Shown here: positions 35,541 to 43,071 of the stretch, in pieces
Layout: every line of letters starts with the position of its first letter
How positions within the stretch are numbered: position 1 is the stretch's first letter
Assembly: GCA_023380515.1 (NCBI GenBank)
Contig: JAMCRH010000170.1
Span: forward strand, 29,614-93,613
Length of the DNA stretch: 64,000 bases
DNA from: Gammaproteobacteria bacterium
GTDB taxonomy: Bacteria; Pseudomonadota; Gammaproteobacteria; Enterobacterales; Alteromonadaceae
Direction of reading: 5' to 3'
Made by a program: the position numbers and the translations under genes
Notes under the pieces: model-generated
Database searches by the model: none
The model's input: the letters and a program-made list of their open reading frames with translations, nothing else
What the model was told of the DNA's origin: nothing

Positions 35541-36606
35541 CGTTTAATACTCCACGGCGGATTTGATCTTCTTCGATCGATTCGAACAACGCTTTAAAGT
35601 TACCTTCACCGAAACCTTCATTACCTTTGCGCTGAATGATTTCGAAGAACACAGGGCCGATTACGGTTTTGGTAAAGATTTGCAGCAAAATACCGTCTTT
35701 CATTGGTGCGCCATCAATCAACACACGCAAATCACGCAGATCGTCAACGTTTTCCGTGTGACCTTCAACACGCTCGTCGATTTTGTCGTAATAGGTATCA
35801 GGCGTCGACATGAATTCCATACCGCGCTCGCGCAATGTGCGAACTGCGTGGTAAATGTCGTCGGTAGATAAGGCAATGTGCTGAATACCTTCGCCGTTGT
35901 AGTCTTTCAAATACTCTTCGATTTGAGACTTGTCATCGTGCGACTCATTGATTGGAATCCGGATTTTGCCACATGGCGACGTCATTGCGCGGCTAATCAG
36001 GCCGGTCAATTTACCTTCGATGTCGAAATAACGAATTTCACGGAAGTTACCAATGCGCTCATAGAAGCCTGCCCAGAGGTCCATGTTGCCACGGAAGACG
36101 TTGTGCGTAAGGTGATCGACATAGTCCATACCAACTTGGAAGTCGTTCATCTTCTCTTCCCAGTTGTCGTAGAAACGGAAGTCAACGTCATAAATTGATT
36201 GGTGACCATAACGGTCAACGAAATACAGCGCACTCTCGCCAATGCCGTAAATCGCTGGAATATTCAGCTCCATGGCGCCGACATCTGCTTTAAACTCTTT
36301 TGCACCGTTCGCTAGAGCATGCTCCATAGCGACGTTTGCATCTTGAACACGGAACGCCATCCCGCAAACGCTTGGGCCGTGTTTACGCGCAAATTCTTCT
36401 GCATGTGATGACGGTTGGCCGTTGACGATGAAGTTGATGTCATTCTGCTTGTACAGCCACACGTCTTTCCGGCGGTGCTTGGCGACTTCGGTAAAGCCAA
36501 GCTGCACAAACAAGTTCTTCAGAGCTTCAAGCCCCTGTGCATCCGCTGCTGTGTATTCAACGAACTCAAAACCGTCTGTACCTAATGGATTAATGTTGCT
36601 GTTCAT
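35533..36606 (-). CDS. hppD: 4-hydroxyphenylpyruvate dioxygenase
   Basis: Converts 4-hydroxyphenylpyruvate to homogentisate, an iron and oxygen dependent step. The 357-residue protein has two vicinal-oxygen-chelate modules. The iron ligands are visible as the histidine in YVDHLTHNV, the histidine in GIQHIALST, and the glutamate in GPVFFEIIQRKG. A GAGGAGC ribosome site precedes the ATG. It is the first gene of the operon and has a 352-base upstream region with three TyrR-box-like palindromes. Overlaps with hmgA imply one transcript. Confidence 0.96.
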   Translation of the reverse strand: MNSNINPLGTDGFEFVEYTAADAQGLEALKNLFVQLGFTEVAKHRRKDVWLYKQNDINFIVNGQPSSHAEEFARKHGPSVCGMAFRVQDANVAMEHALANGAKEFKADVGAMELNIPAIYGIGESALYFVDRYGHQSIYDVDFRFYDNWEEKMNDFQVGMDYVDHLTHNVFRGNMDLWAGFYERIGNFREIRYFDIEGKLTGLISRAMTSPCGKIRIPINESHDDKSQIEEYLKDYNGEGIQHIALSTDDIYHAVRTLRERGMEFMSTPDTYYDKIDERVEGHTENVDDLRDLRVLIDGAPMKDGILLQIFTKTVIGPVFFEIIQRKGNEGFGEGNFKALFESIEEDQIRRGVLNDA

Positions 36607-36752
36607 GATTGCTCCTCATTGTCATTATTTGTGCTGCCAGAGCCCGAACCCGAACTCGGCATCTATAAAAATCCGACCTTGTTTTAACGCGAATGTTCCT
36701 CACAAGGCTAGCTTACGGGCGAGGATTCAGCTGTGAACATATTTTCAACAAG

Positions 36753-36770
36753 TGTCAACTTTAGTTGACG
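36753..36770. promoter_or_regulatory. Weak TyrR box upstream of hppD
   Basis: TGTCAA-CTTTAG-TTGACG: the TyrR consensus TGTAAA-N6-TTTACA with three mismatched positions, but a perfect GTCAAC/GTTGAC palindrome. Its centre is 50 bases from that of the strong box, so both would lie on about the same face of the helix. Confidence 0.55.
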
Positions 36771-36802
36771 ATCGAGGTAGGACAGAGTCTGGTGATGGCT
36801 TA

Positions 36803-36820
36803 TGTAAACTTTTGTTTACA
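36803..36820. promoter_or_regulatory. Strong TyrR box upstream of hppD
   Basis: TGTAAA-CTTTTG-TTTACA is an exact match to the E. coli TyrR consensus TGTAAA-N6-TTTACA. It lies about 200 bases before hppD and between that operon and the tyrR gene itself. Confidence 0.85.
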
Positions 36821-36834
36821 TAAATACATAACGC

Positions 36835-36852
36835 TGTACACTTTTGCATACA
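36835..36852. promoter_or_regulatory. Weak TyrR-like box upstream of hppD
   Basis: TGTACA-CTTTTG-CATACA, with outer palindrome GCTGTA/TACAGC. It shares the CTTTTG centre with the strong box, and the centres lie 32 bases (three helical turns) apart. Confidence 0.5.
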
Positions 36853-36958
36853 GCTGGCGTTAGGTCATGCATTTGATGGCGTGTTGTTGACTGAACACTG
36901 ACGGCTGAATAAGTCTCGAAGTGATCCCGAACCACTAATTTACTCGCCGCTCGTGCGG

Positions 36959-38509
36959 CTATTTCCGCCGTTGTTTGCCGATGCCATAGTCACGCAGCTT
37001 ATTCGCCACTGCGGTATGACTAAGGCCAAGTTTACGTGCCAGTTGACGGGTCGACGGGTAGCTTGGATAAAGTCGACGCAACAGCGTACTTTCGAATCGC
37101 TTAACGGCATCTTCTAGCGAGCTCTCATCAATATCGATGGCGAGCTGATCATCCACAGCATTCATTTCTGGTAGCTTGATATCAACCGGCTCAAGAACTT
37201 CTTTTTCAAGCATAGAAATTGATCGGAACAAGGTATTCTCGAGTTGCCGAATGTTTCCAGGCCAAGTGTAGTTGTTGAGGTAGTCTCGGCAACTCGGCGT
37301 TAATCGCACCGGCGGACGCTGCAGTTGTTGACTGAATTTATGCACAAAATGCTCAGCCAGCATGAGTACGTCACCCTTGCGCTCGCGCAGCGCGGGTACT
37401 TGCAGTGACAGAACGTTGAGTCGATAAAAGAGATCTTCACGAAACGCGCCAGTTTCTACCCGTTCGAATAAATCGCCGCGCGACAAACAAACGAGGCGTA
37501 CATCGACCTTAACCATTTGTTCTTCGCCGATCCGACGAAAGCGGCCATCTTCGAGAAATCGCAACAGCTTCGCTTGCAATTCTGGCGACATATCCCCCAC
37601 TGAATCTAATAATACCGTGCCGCCTTGGGCTTGCTCGAAAATGCCTTTTTTCCCTTGTGGATGATGGGGAAACACGTTCGCCCCGTAGCCAAATAACTCA
37701 CCTTCGGCGACGTTATCTGGCAATGCACCGCAATTGACCGCCAGAAACGGCTGCTGACTGCGATTTCCAGCTTCATGGCAGGCACGCGCAATTAACTCTT
37801 TACCGACACCCGTTTCACCTTCAATGAGCAAGGGTACATCCAACTGCGCCATGCGCTCGGCATCTTTTAGTAGACGTTTCATGCTCGCATGCTGAGTCAG
37901 GATTTGCGCAAATGGCGACGGCCGGTCGCCCGCTCTTACGCGCAGCGGTAAAGGTTCCGATTGGCAATGAATCACCGCACCAGCAAAACTAGGCTCACCT
38001 TCGGAATCGCTCACCCAAATCGGTAACAAGTTCGCCCGATAGCTCGCTGAACCCAGTTGCAAATATTCAATAAGCGGGTCGTTTGGCTGTTTATCGAGCC
38101 ATTTGGCTAAATTAAAGCCACCGATGAGTTCATTCGCCAGCGCACCTTTGAGCGCCTCTTTTTCAGCGTCGAGGAGCGCTGCAGCAGCTGAATTGATGAC
38201 GTCAAAGCGCCCTTTCGAGTCGACCGAAAGTACGGGGTTCGGTAAGGTGCTTAACAACAGATTAAATTCGTAGTGCTCACGCTCAGTGGGCATATAGGGA
38301 ATGGTTTTTACATCGACGACGTTGGGAATACGGCGGATTTTCGACATGACTAACTGAAAGTCAGTAAACTCGATTGCTGGAAAATTTAAATAGATCTTTC
38401 CAATCGGGTCGACTTCAATACCTTTCAAGTCTATTTCATTTTCCCGCAGTATCGTTAAAACATCCTGACATAAACCTAAACGATCACTGCACGTAATTTC
38501 CAAACGCAT
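36959..38509 (-). CDS. tyrR: TyrR family transcriptional regulator of aromatic amino acid genes
   Basis: A 516-residue regulator that responds to aromatic amino acids. Domains in order: ACT domain (MRLEITCSDRLGLCQDVL..., about 1-70), PAS (about 80-190), AAA+ domain with Walker A GETGVGKE and arginine-rich sensor region, and a C-terminal Fis-like helix-turn-helix (STRQLARKLGLSHTAVANKLRDYGI). The sigma54-contacting GAFTGA loop is absent (the region reads ELFGYGANVFPHHP) and Walker B lacks its glutamate (LLDSV). E. coli TyrR also lacks GAFTGA and works on sigma70 promoters. It lies beside its likely targets and has a box on its own promoter. In Shewanella-type relatives this regulator controls tyrosine catabolism. 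Confidence 0.93.
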   Translation of the reverse strand: MRLEITCSDRLGLCQDVLTILRENEIDLKGIEVDPIGKIYLNFPAIEFTDFQLVMSKIRRIPNVVDVKTIPYMPTEREHYEFNLLLSTLPNPVLSVDSKGRFDVINSAAAALLDAEKEALKGALANELIGGFNLAKWLDKQPNDPLIEYLQLGSASYRANLLPIWVSDSEGEPSFAGAVIHCQSEPLPLRVRAGDRPSPFAQILTQHASMKRLLKDAERMAQLDVPLLIEGETGVGKELIARACHEAGNRSQQPFLAVNCGALPDNVAEGELFGYGANVFPHHPQGKKGIFEQAQGGTVLLDSVGDMSPELQAKLLRFLEDGRFRRIGEEQMVKVDVRLVCLSRGDLFERVETGAFREDLFYRLNVLSLQVPALRERKGDVLMLAEHFVHKFSQQLQRPPVRLTPSCRDYLNNYTWPGNIRQLENTLFRSISMLEKEVLEPVDIKLPEMNAVDDQLAIDIDESSLEDAVKRFESTLLRRLYPSYPSTRQLARKLGLSHTAVANKLRDYGIGKQRRK

Positions 38510-38546
38510 CGGGGCACCAATTTGATTAACGCAACTTACGCTGCAC

Positions 38547-38564
38547 TGTAAATAAAATTATACA
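38547..38564 (-). promoter_or_regulatory. TyrR box overlapping the tyrR promoter -10
   Basis: TGTAAA-TAAAAT-TATACA matches the TyrR consensus at 11 of 12 arm positions. On the minus strand the same bases contain a perfect TATAAT (38562-38557) about 48 bases before the tyrR start. An operator on the -10 box suggests autorepression, as known for E. coli tyrR. The -35 region is poor. Confidence 0.7.
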
Positions 38565-38576
38565 GTTTTTGCCCAT

Positions 38577-38612
38577 AAAAAAACAGTATGACGTTGCCGC
38601 CATACTGTTTTT
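38577..38612 (-). terminator. Terminator of megL-phhA-phhB
   Basis: A perfect 12-bp stem AAAAACAGTATG/CATACTGTTTTT with a ten-base loop and a T-run on the minus strand, 57 bases past the phhB stop and just upstream of the tyrR promoter. Confidence 0.9.
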
Positions 38613-38668
38613 AATGCTGTTGCTGAAATGCGAACAGTCGCTAGTGCGCTCTCCCCGCAGCTAACGGT

Positions 38669-39013
38669 TTAGGCATCGCTCAGCAATGCGTCAGTCTTTG
38701 CTGCCATGATAAAGTCGTTTTTGTGCAAGCCACCAATCGCATGGGTCCACCAAGTGACCGTTACTTTCCCCCACTCGAGGAAAATGCCTGGATGATGAAA
38801 CTCAGCTTCGGCTAACTCAGCTAGCTTGTTAGTGAACGCCAGTGCCTGCTTAAAGTTCTTAAACTTATAGACACGCTCCAATTGCATAACGTCATCACGA
38901 ACGATTGCAGCCCAATCCGGGATCTCACGAATTAACGCAGCAAGCTCGTCATCACTTACTTTTGGTGCATCGGCGCGACAAGCTTCACATTTCATATTTG
39001 ATAATTCAGACAT
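38669..39013 (-). CDS. phhB: Pterin-4a-carbinolamine dehydratase
   Basis: Recycles the pterin cofactor of phenylalanine hydroxylase by dehydrating 4a-hydroxytetrahydropterin. The 114-residue protein has the family length. The active-site block [25 protein letters not shown] contains the conserved histidines. A short cysteine-containing N-terminal extension ([11 protein letters not shown]) is usual in bacterial forms. It lies 37 bases after phhA in the same operon, so hydroxylase and cofactor recycling are made together. Confidence 0.95.
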   Translation of the reverse strand: MSELSNMKCEACRADAPKVSDDELAALIREIPDWAAIVRDDVMQLERVYKFKNFKQALAFTNKLAELAEAEFHHPGIFLEWGKVTVTWWTHAIGGLHKNDFIMAAKTDALLSDA

Positions 39014-39050
39014 AACAACTTCCAGTTTCTTTATTTTCGTTAAGGGTCAA

Positions 39051-39848
39051 TTAGGCTGCGTTTTTCGGTGGAAACTTGGGCTCAAATAAGCCAAGTTCCA
39101 TTGCTTCTTGAACAAGTGCCATGATGTCCATATCGGCAATCGCAAATAAGTCGTCGACATTCTCGAGCGTATAGTAAATCGGTTGCATGATATCAATCCG
39201 ATAGGGTGTACGCAGCGCATCGAGCGGCGTTAATGGCTGACGCTCAGGCTTGTCACTTTCCAGTGCATAGCGCGTTTCACCCGGTGAAGATAAAATCCCG
39301 CCACCGTAAATTCGTAAACCTTCTGCCGTCTTCAGCAAGCCAAACTCAACAGTGAACCAATACAGACGTGCAAGGTACACACGTTCTTTCGGACTAGCTG
39401 CATAACCAAGTTTACCGTATTGGTGCGTAAAGTGCGCAAATGCCGGGTTGGTTAATAGTGGGCAGTGACCGAAAATCTCGTGAAAAATATCCGGCTCTTG
39501 TAAGTAGTCGAACTCTTCACGCGTACGAATAAAAGTTGCCACCGGGAACTGTTTGTTCGCCAACAACCGGAAAAACTCATCAAACGGAATTAACGCTGGT
39601 ACCTGAGCCACTTGCCAGCCCGTGGTGGCTTGCAACACGTCATTAATTTCGTGTAATTGGGGAATGCGATCGCGCGGCATATCGAGTAGGCGCAAACCTT
39701 CCATATACTCATCACACGCTTTGCCCGGGATGATCTCAAGTTGCCGGGCAACAAGGTCATGCCAAATTTGGTTTTCTTCGTCAGTCCAAGCAATGATGCC
39801 ATGCTGATCAGGTTGCTTAGAAACATACTTACTTGCTTTCTTACTCAT
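39051..39848 (-). CDS. phhA: Phenylalanine 4-hydroxylase
   Basis: An iron and tetrahydropterin dependent monooxygenase turning phenylalanine into tyrosine. The 265-residue protein is the monomeric bacterial form without the animal regulatory domain. The iron site is visible as the histidines of DIFHEIFGHCPLL and the glutamate of YWFTVEFGL. The ATG overlaps the megL stop by four bases (ATGA). Product tyrosine feeds the hppD operon after transamination. Confidence 0.96.
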   Translation of the reverse strand: MSKKASKYVSKQPDQHGIIAWTDEENQIWHDLVARQLEIIPGKACDEYMEGLRLLDMPRDRIPQLHEINDVLQATTGWQVAQVPALIPFDEFFRLLANKQFPVATFIRTREEFDYLQEPDIFHEIFGHCPLLTNPAFAHFTHQYGKLGYAASPKERVYLARLYWFTVEFGLLKTAEGLRIYGGGILSSPGETRYALESDKPERQPLTPLDALRTPYRIDIMQPIYYTLENVDDLFAIADMDIMALVQEAMELGLFEPKFPPKNAA

Positions 39849-41080
39849 ACGTTCTCTACCTCCGTAACTTCGCTCTGCGGAGTATGCTTGGTGTGCGTTT
39901 CTAGTTGCTGTAGGCTCTGCGCTAAATCCGCAATGATATCGTCAACATGTTCGAGGCCAACGCTAATACGTATCAGACCATCGGTAATTCCAGCTTGTTC
40001 CCGCGCTTCTGGTGTAAGCGGTGAATGCGTCATCGACGCTGGGTGTTGAATTAAGGATTCGGCGTCCCCCAAACTCACAGCAACGCGAATCATTTCAAGC
40101 TGATTCAGAAGCTGCACACCAGCCTGATAACCACCCTTCAACTCAAACGCAATCACAGCGCCGGCTGATGCCATTTGACTGCCAATTAACTCATGCCCTT
40201 GATGACTTTTCAATCCTGGAAAATACACCTTCGCAACCGCATGGTGGGCAACTAGAAAATCCGCTACGACTGCAGCAGTCGCACAGTGTTTTTCCATACG
40301 CAACGCCAAGGTTTTTAGACCACGCGTAATTAACCACGCATCATGAGGCGACATAGTCGCGCCCATGTCTTTGAGCGTCGTCATTTTAATTAAATGAATA
40401 TCCTCAAGGCTACCGGTAATGACACCAGCGACCACATCACCATGACCATTCAAATACTTAGTCGCGCTGTGCACCACTAGGTGTGCACCAAATTCGCCTG
40501 GACGCTGCAAAAGCGGTGTCATAAAGGTGTTATCGACAATCAACCGGACTTCCGGATGCTTTGCACACACCTGCCCCACTTTCTTGAGGTCAATAATCTT
40601 CAGGTGCGGGTTCGCTGGCGTTTCCACAAAAACGACTTTGGTATTGGCCTGAAAGGCAGAAGCAAGTGCCGCTGCATCGGTCATATCGACAAAACTAACG
40701 TGCACTCCAAAGCGCTCAAATAAGTGCGAGAACAATGCGAAACTGCAACCGTAAATACAATCGGATGCAATCACATGGTCACCGGCTTTCAAAAACGCCA
40801 TGGTCGCCGCTGCGACCGCGCCCATGCCTGTTGCTGCTGCAGCGCCGGCTTCCATACCTTCTAAAGCAGCAACTCGCTGTTCTAGCAAATTAACGGTCGG
40901 GTTGCCAAGGCGACTATAGATATAACCCGCTTCTTCACCAGCAAAACGTCGACCGCCTGTCTCCGCATCTGGAAAGACAAACGTTGAGGTTTGATACAAC
41001 GGACTGACGAGCGCGCCGTGCGGGTCCGTTGGGCTTTCGCCGCCATGAATCACTAAAGATTCTCGATGTAATGACTTCAC
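39845..41080 (-). CDS. megL: Methionine gamma-lyase (Cys/Met metabolism PLP enzyme)
   Basis: A PLP fold type I enzyme, predicted to split methionine to methanethiol, 2-oxobutanoate and ammonia. The PLP lysine is in VVHSATKYLNGHGDVVAG. The segment SDCIYGCSFALFSHLFERFGV carries the cysteine that marks methionine gamma-lyases (C116 in Pseudomonas putida) and is glycine or proline in cystathionine lyases, which is why I prefer this name. The length of 411 residues is slightly above the family norm because of a polar C-terminal tail. The start is GTG at 41080-41078 with AAGG nine bases upstream. It is coupled to phhA, an uncommon pairing. Confidence 0.87.
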   Translation of the reverse strand: MKSLHRESLVIHGGESPTDPHGALVSPLYQTSTFVFPDAETGGRRFAGEEAGYIYSRLGNPTVNLLEQRVAALEGMEAGAAAATGMGAVAAATMAFLKAGDHVIASDCIYGCSFALFSHLFERFGVHVSFVDMTDAAALASAFQANTKVVFVETPANPHLKIIDLKKVGQVCAKHPEVRLIVDNTFMTPLLQRPGEFGAHLVVHSATKYLNGHGDVVAGVITGSLEDIHLIKMTTLKDMGATMSPHDAWLITRGLKTLALRMEKHCATAAVVADFLVAHHAVAKVYFPGLKSHQGHELIGSQMASAGAVIAFELKGGYQAGVQLLNQLEMIRVAVSLGDAESLIQHPASMTHSPLTPEAREQAGITDGLIRISVGLEHVDDIIADLAQSLQQLETHTKHTPQSEVTEVENV

Positions 41081-41102
41081 TGCCGCCTACCTTGTTGAAC
41101 GA

Positions 41103-41131
41103 AGTATTTTGTTATTATTGTGTTGTCGCAA
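41103..41131 (-). promoter_or_regulatory. Putative sigma70 promoter for megL-phhA-phhB
   Basis: On the minus strand TTGCGA (41131-41126) and AATACT (41108-41103) are 17 bases apart. Each matches four of six consensus bases, giving a leader of about 16 bases. Confidence 0.45.
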
Positions 41132-41144
41132 GCTTACGGCAGAG

Positions 41145-41158
41145 GCTGTGATCACAGC
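41145..41158. promoter_or_regulatory. Perfect 14-bp palindrome upstream of megL promoter
   Basis: GCTGTGATCACAGC is a perfect palindrome, centred about 55 bases upstream of the expected start of transcription. It looks like an operator or activator site. TGTGA/TCACA halves recall CRP, but CRP needs a six-base spacer that is missing here. Confidence 0.5.
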
Positions 41159-41190
41159 AATCTTCAGTAACTGTTCCTACCAGAAATGAG

Positions 41191-41208
41191 TGTAAGCTTT
41201 TCTTTCCA
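41191..41208. promoter_or_regulatory. Possible TyrR box upstream of megL-phhA-phhB
   Basis: TGTAAG-CTTTTC-TTTCCA matches the TyrR consensus arms at 10 of 12 positions and lies about 110 bases before megL. Weak alone, but consistent with the two nearby loci that have better boxes. Confidence 0.4.
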
Positions 41209-41252
41209 GACGGTAATTTGGCAGCCGCAAAAAGCACAGCCGTTAAAAACAC

Positions 41253-41285
41253 AAAAAGCCGATACCTAAGTAGGTAATCGGCTTT
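41253..41285 (-). terminator. Terminator of pspABC
   Basis: AAAGCCGAT/ATCGGCTTT stem with an inner ACCTA/TAGGT helix. On the minus strand it ends in a T5 run, 19 bases after the pspC stop codon. Confidence 0.87.
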
Positions 41286-41303
41286 ATCGCAGGTGGTGCG
41301 GTG

Positions 41304-41768
41304 TTAGAGTTTTTTAAACTCTTGCAGCACTTGAAACTCTGAAGAAGTCACATACGTTTCCATATTGCGTAACGTTTTTTCCATCCGTGAAAACTCAAGC
41401 TCAATATCATCCATCGCTAAATGCGGTGCTTTTCCTGCTTCCCACACGCGGGTTTTAACTTCAATGGTGCGGCCATCCGAGGTGCGTTCTATCCGTGTTT
41501 CCTCGCGAATGGTCTGTTCATCCTCATCAAAGCCGGCCTTGCCATATGTCGATTTTGACTTCTTTGCTTTCGGTTCTTTATCGAGTACCACCCAAGCCAC
41601 AATATAAGCGACAAAGGTCACTTTCGTTGCCAGAATCAAGGCAGTTACAGCAATAATGCGCACAACCCAGAGTTCCCAACCAAAGTAATTCGCAATACCG
41701 GCACATACACCGCCAATTTTGCCTTGCTTATCGTCGCGTAGTAATTCTCTTTTCTTCGCAGAGCTCAT
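41304..41768 (-). CDS. pspC: PspC, phage shock envelope-stress protein
   Basis: An inner-membrane partner of PspB that senses membrane stress and draws PspA off PspF. The 154-residue protein has the PspC domain: a start rich in charged residues, the GKIGGVCAGIANYFGWELWVVRIIAV motif with one helix, and a second hydrophobic helix (VTFVAYIVAWVVL). A long C-terminal domain of about 80 residues ends in the coiled-coil-like LEFSRMEKTLRNMETYVTS, a little longer than in E. coli (119 residues in all). It lies 10 bases after pspB. Confidence 0.93.
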   Translation of the reverse strand: MSSAKKRELLRDDKQGKIGGVCAGIANYFGWELWVVRIIAVTALILATKVTFVAYIVAWVVLDKEPKAKKSKSTYGKAGFDEDEQTIREETRIERTSDGRTIEVKTRVWEAGKAPHLAMDDIELEFSRMEKTLRNMETYVTSSEFQVLQEFKKL

Positions 41769-41778
41769 GATTAACTCC

Positions 41779-42021
41779 TTAACGGGATTCTTTCCGCCAG
41801 TTGCTGTGCTCAGCGTCGAGCAAACTTTCTAGAGTGCGAATACGATCACGCATCTCCTCGGCTTGACGAGCTAGGTCACGCACGCGATCCATATCTTCTT
41901 TGCTCATGCCTTCATTTAATTTGCGTTTACTGCGGTAATGCAAAATTACCCAAATTGGCGCAACGAAAATTAAAAAAAGCATTAACGGCGTCATTAACAT
42001 GCCAACAATTGCAACGTCCAT
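41779..42021 (-). CDS. pspB: PspB, phage shock envelope-stress protein
   Basis: An 80-residue inner-membrane protein with one N-terminal helix (MLMTPLMLFLIFVAPIWVILHY) and a cytoplasmic coiled coil ending RIRTLESLLDAEHSNWRKE, which closely matches E. coli PspB. The start is chosen at the ATG 42019-42021, which has a strong AGGTGG site eight bases upstream and fits the 74-residue family length. An ATG 17 codons earlier would add a polar tail. It lies between pspA and pspC, but 144 bases after pspA. Confidence 0.92.
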   Translation of the reverse strand: MDVAIVGMLMTPLMLFLIFVAPIWVILHYRSKRKLNEGMSKEDMDRVRDLARQAEEMRDRIRTLESLLDAEHSNWRKESR

Positions 42022-42119
42022 AAATGGTGCCACCTCATTCAAATCACCGAAGTGATGATTAATACTTGTCATGCTTGTCTCATTCTTATTCTTGTCTCAA
42101 GTCAGACTCTCAATGATTG

Positions 42120-42154
42120 TCGCTGCGGGTTGGCGTGCCCAACCCCGCCAGCGA
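42120..42154 (-). other. Strong stem-loop between pspA and pspB
   Basis: TCGCTG/CAGCGA and GGGTTGG/CCAACCC helices with a small internal asymmetry and a five-base loop, without a T-run. It lies in the transcript between pspA and pspB. It may protect the pspA message end or reduce downstream expression. Confidence 0.7.
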
Positions 42155-42165
42155 TTAACAGCATC

Positions 42166-42849
42166 TTATGCTTTGTCTTCTTTTTTCGCAGTATCTTTAT
42201 TCAAGCGTGCTTTCAAAGCTTCTAATTCGGCATCCACTTTGTTTTCACTTTCTAATGCACGGAACTCATCTGCGAGCGTTTTCTTACCTAGGTCATAAGC
42301 TTCAACTTGTGACTCGAGATCATCAATTTTTGCTTCATAACGCTCAAACTTGTGCAGCGCATCATCAACTTTGCCGCTGTCTAGCGTCTTCTTCACATTT
42401 AAACGTGAACTGACAGTACGCTCACGCATGAGAATTGACTTCTGGCGCGCTTTTGCATCGGCAAGCTTCTCTTGTAACTGCGTAATTTCGCCGCTTAAAC
42501 GCTCAACATGGTCGTCAACTCGGTCGATTTCTGCCTGTAAGCTTTCCAATGTGTCTTGAAGTTTGCTTTTTTCAAGCAATGCTTGACGAGCAAGATCTTC
42601 GCGCTCTTTGCCTAACGCGAGCTCAGCCCGACGTTCCCATTCAACAATCTCACCTTCAAGGCGGGTCAGTTGGCGAACTAAGTCTTTTTTCTCTGACAAA
42701 GTTTTAGCTGAAACTGAACGAACTTCCACTAAAGTGTCTTCCATTTCCTGAATAATCAGGCGAACCATCTTTTGTGGATCTTCGGCTTTATCAAGTAACG
42801 CATTTAAATTTGCATTTACGATATCGGTGAAGCGTGAAAAAATACCCAT
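42166..42849 (-). CDS. pspA: PspA, phage shock protein A (ESCRT-III-like)
   Basis: A 227-residue coiled-coil protein of the PspA/IM30 family. It coats stressed inner membranes and, when free, inhibits PspF. It opens MGIFSRFTDIVNANLNALLDKAEDP, the amphipathic membrane-binding helix, followed by QKMVRLIIQEMEDTLVEVR and long charged helices to the end. The start ATG 42847-42849 has a GAGGT site; the longer upstream frame has no homology. It is the first gene of the psp operon and is divergent from pspF. Confidence 0.95.
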   Translation of the reverse strand: MGIFSRFTDIVNANLNALLDKAEDPQKMVRLIIQEMEDTLVEVRSVSAKTLSEKKDLVRQLTRLEGEIVEWERRAELALGKEREDLARQALLEKSKLQDTLESLQAEIDRVDDHVERLSGEITQLQEKLADAKARQKSILMRERTVSSRLNVKKTLDSGKVDDALHKFERYEAKIDDLESQVEAYDLGKKTLADEFRALESENKVDAELEALKARLNKDTAKKEDKA

Positions 42850-42978
42850 AACTTGTACCTCGTAACAAAAGTTTTCCTGTTTGCCCAATGCGGGCGGTAT
42901 CCATTGCGGTTGGAAACAACCAAACTCTGGTCGACTGCCCCGCTACAAACTGCAAACAGTGGCGTCACTATCAATACA

Positions 42979-42994
42979 TACAAAAACGATGCCA
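42979..42994 (-). promoter_or_regulatory. Candidate sigma54 promoter of pspABC
   Basis: On the minus strand TGGCAT-N5-TTGTA fits the -24/-12 pattern TGGCAC-N5-TTGCA with two mismatches; the usual GC at -12 is GT. It is about 130 bases upstream of pspA and faces pspF, which needs such a promoter. It is the best match in the gap by eye. Confidence 0.45.
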
Positions 42995-43059
42995 ACTTTT
43001 TATTTTTTGTTAAACAGCTGAAAAAACGCACTTTTTGTAGTTTAATAAAAAAACGAACG

Positions 43060-43071
43060 AAAGTGCACTTT
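43060..43071. promoter_or_regulatory. Candidate PspF-binding palindrome
   Basis: AAAGTGCACTTT is a perfect 12-bp palindrome. A related half, CGCACTTTTTGT, lies at 43027-43038. Paired sites about 40-90 bases upstream of the candidate sigma54 promoter are where PspF enhancer sites are expected. Confidence 0.45.

Larger units (their letters stand above)
36607..36958. other. 352-base regulatory gap between hppD and tyrR
   Basis: There is no credible gene here. The gap holds the upstream region of hppD with three TyrR-like palindromes (listed separately) and the 3' end of tyrR transcription, which reads into it. A short GCCGC/GCGGC hairpin follows the tyrR stop at 36945-36958 but lacks a T-run. 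TTGACA occurs on the minus strand at 36758-36753 inside the left palindrome, yet no well-spaced -10 box follows, so I do not place the hppD promoter. Confidence 0.7.

Noticed and set aside
36730..36758. hppD promoter using the minus-strand TTGACA inside the left TyrR-like box
   Set aside because: No acceptable -10 box occurs at 16 to 18 bases, so I could not place the promoter with confidence.
36945..36958. Short GC hairpin after the tyrR stop codon as a terminator
   Set aside because: The stem is only five pairs and no T-run follows on the tyrR strand.
39845..41080. Calling the PLP enzyme cystathionine beta-lyase or gamma-synthase
   Set aside because: The YGC cysteine in the substrate pocket and the catabolic operon context fit methionine gamma-lyase better, though only an assay can decide.
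42940..42970. Another possible sigma54 site (minus-strand GACGCC...TTGCA)
   Set aside because: It has a good TTGCA but lacks the GG of the -24 element, which is nearly invariant.
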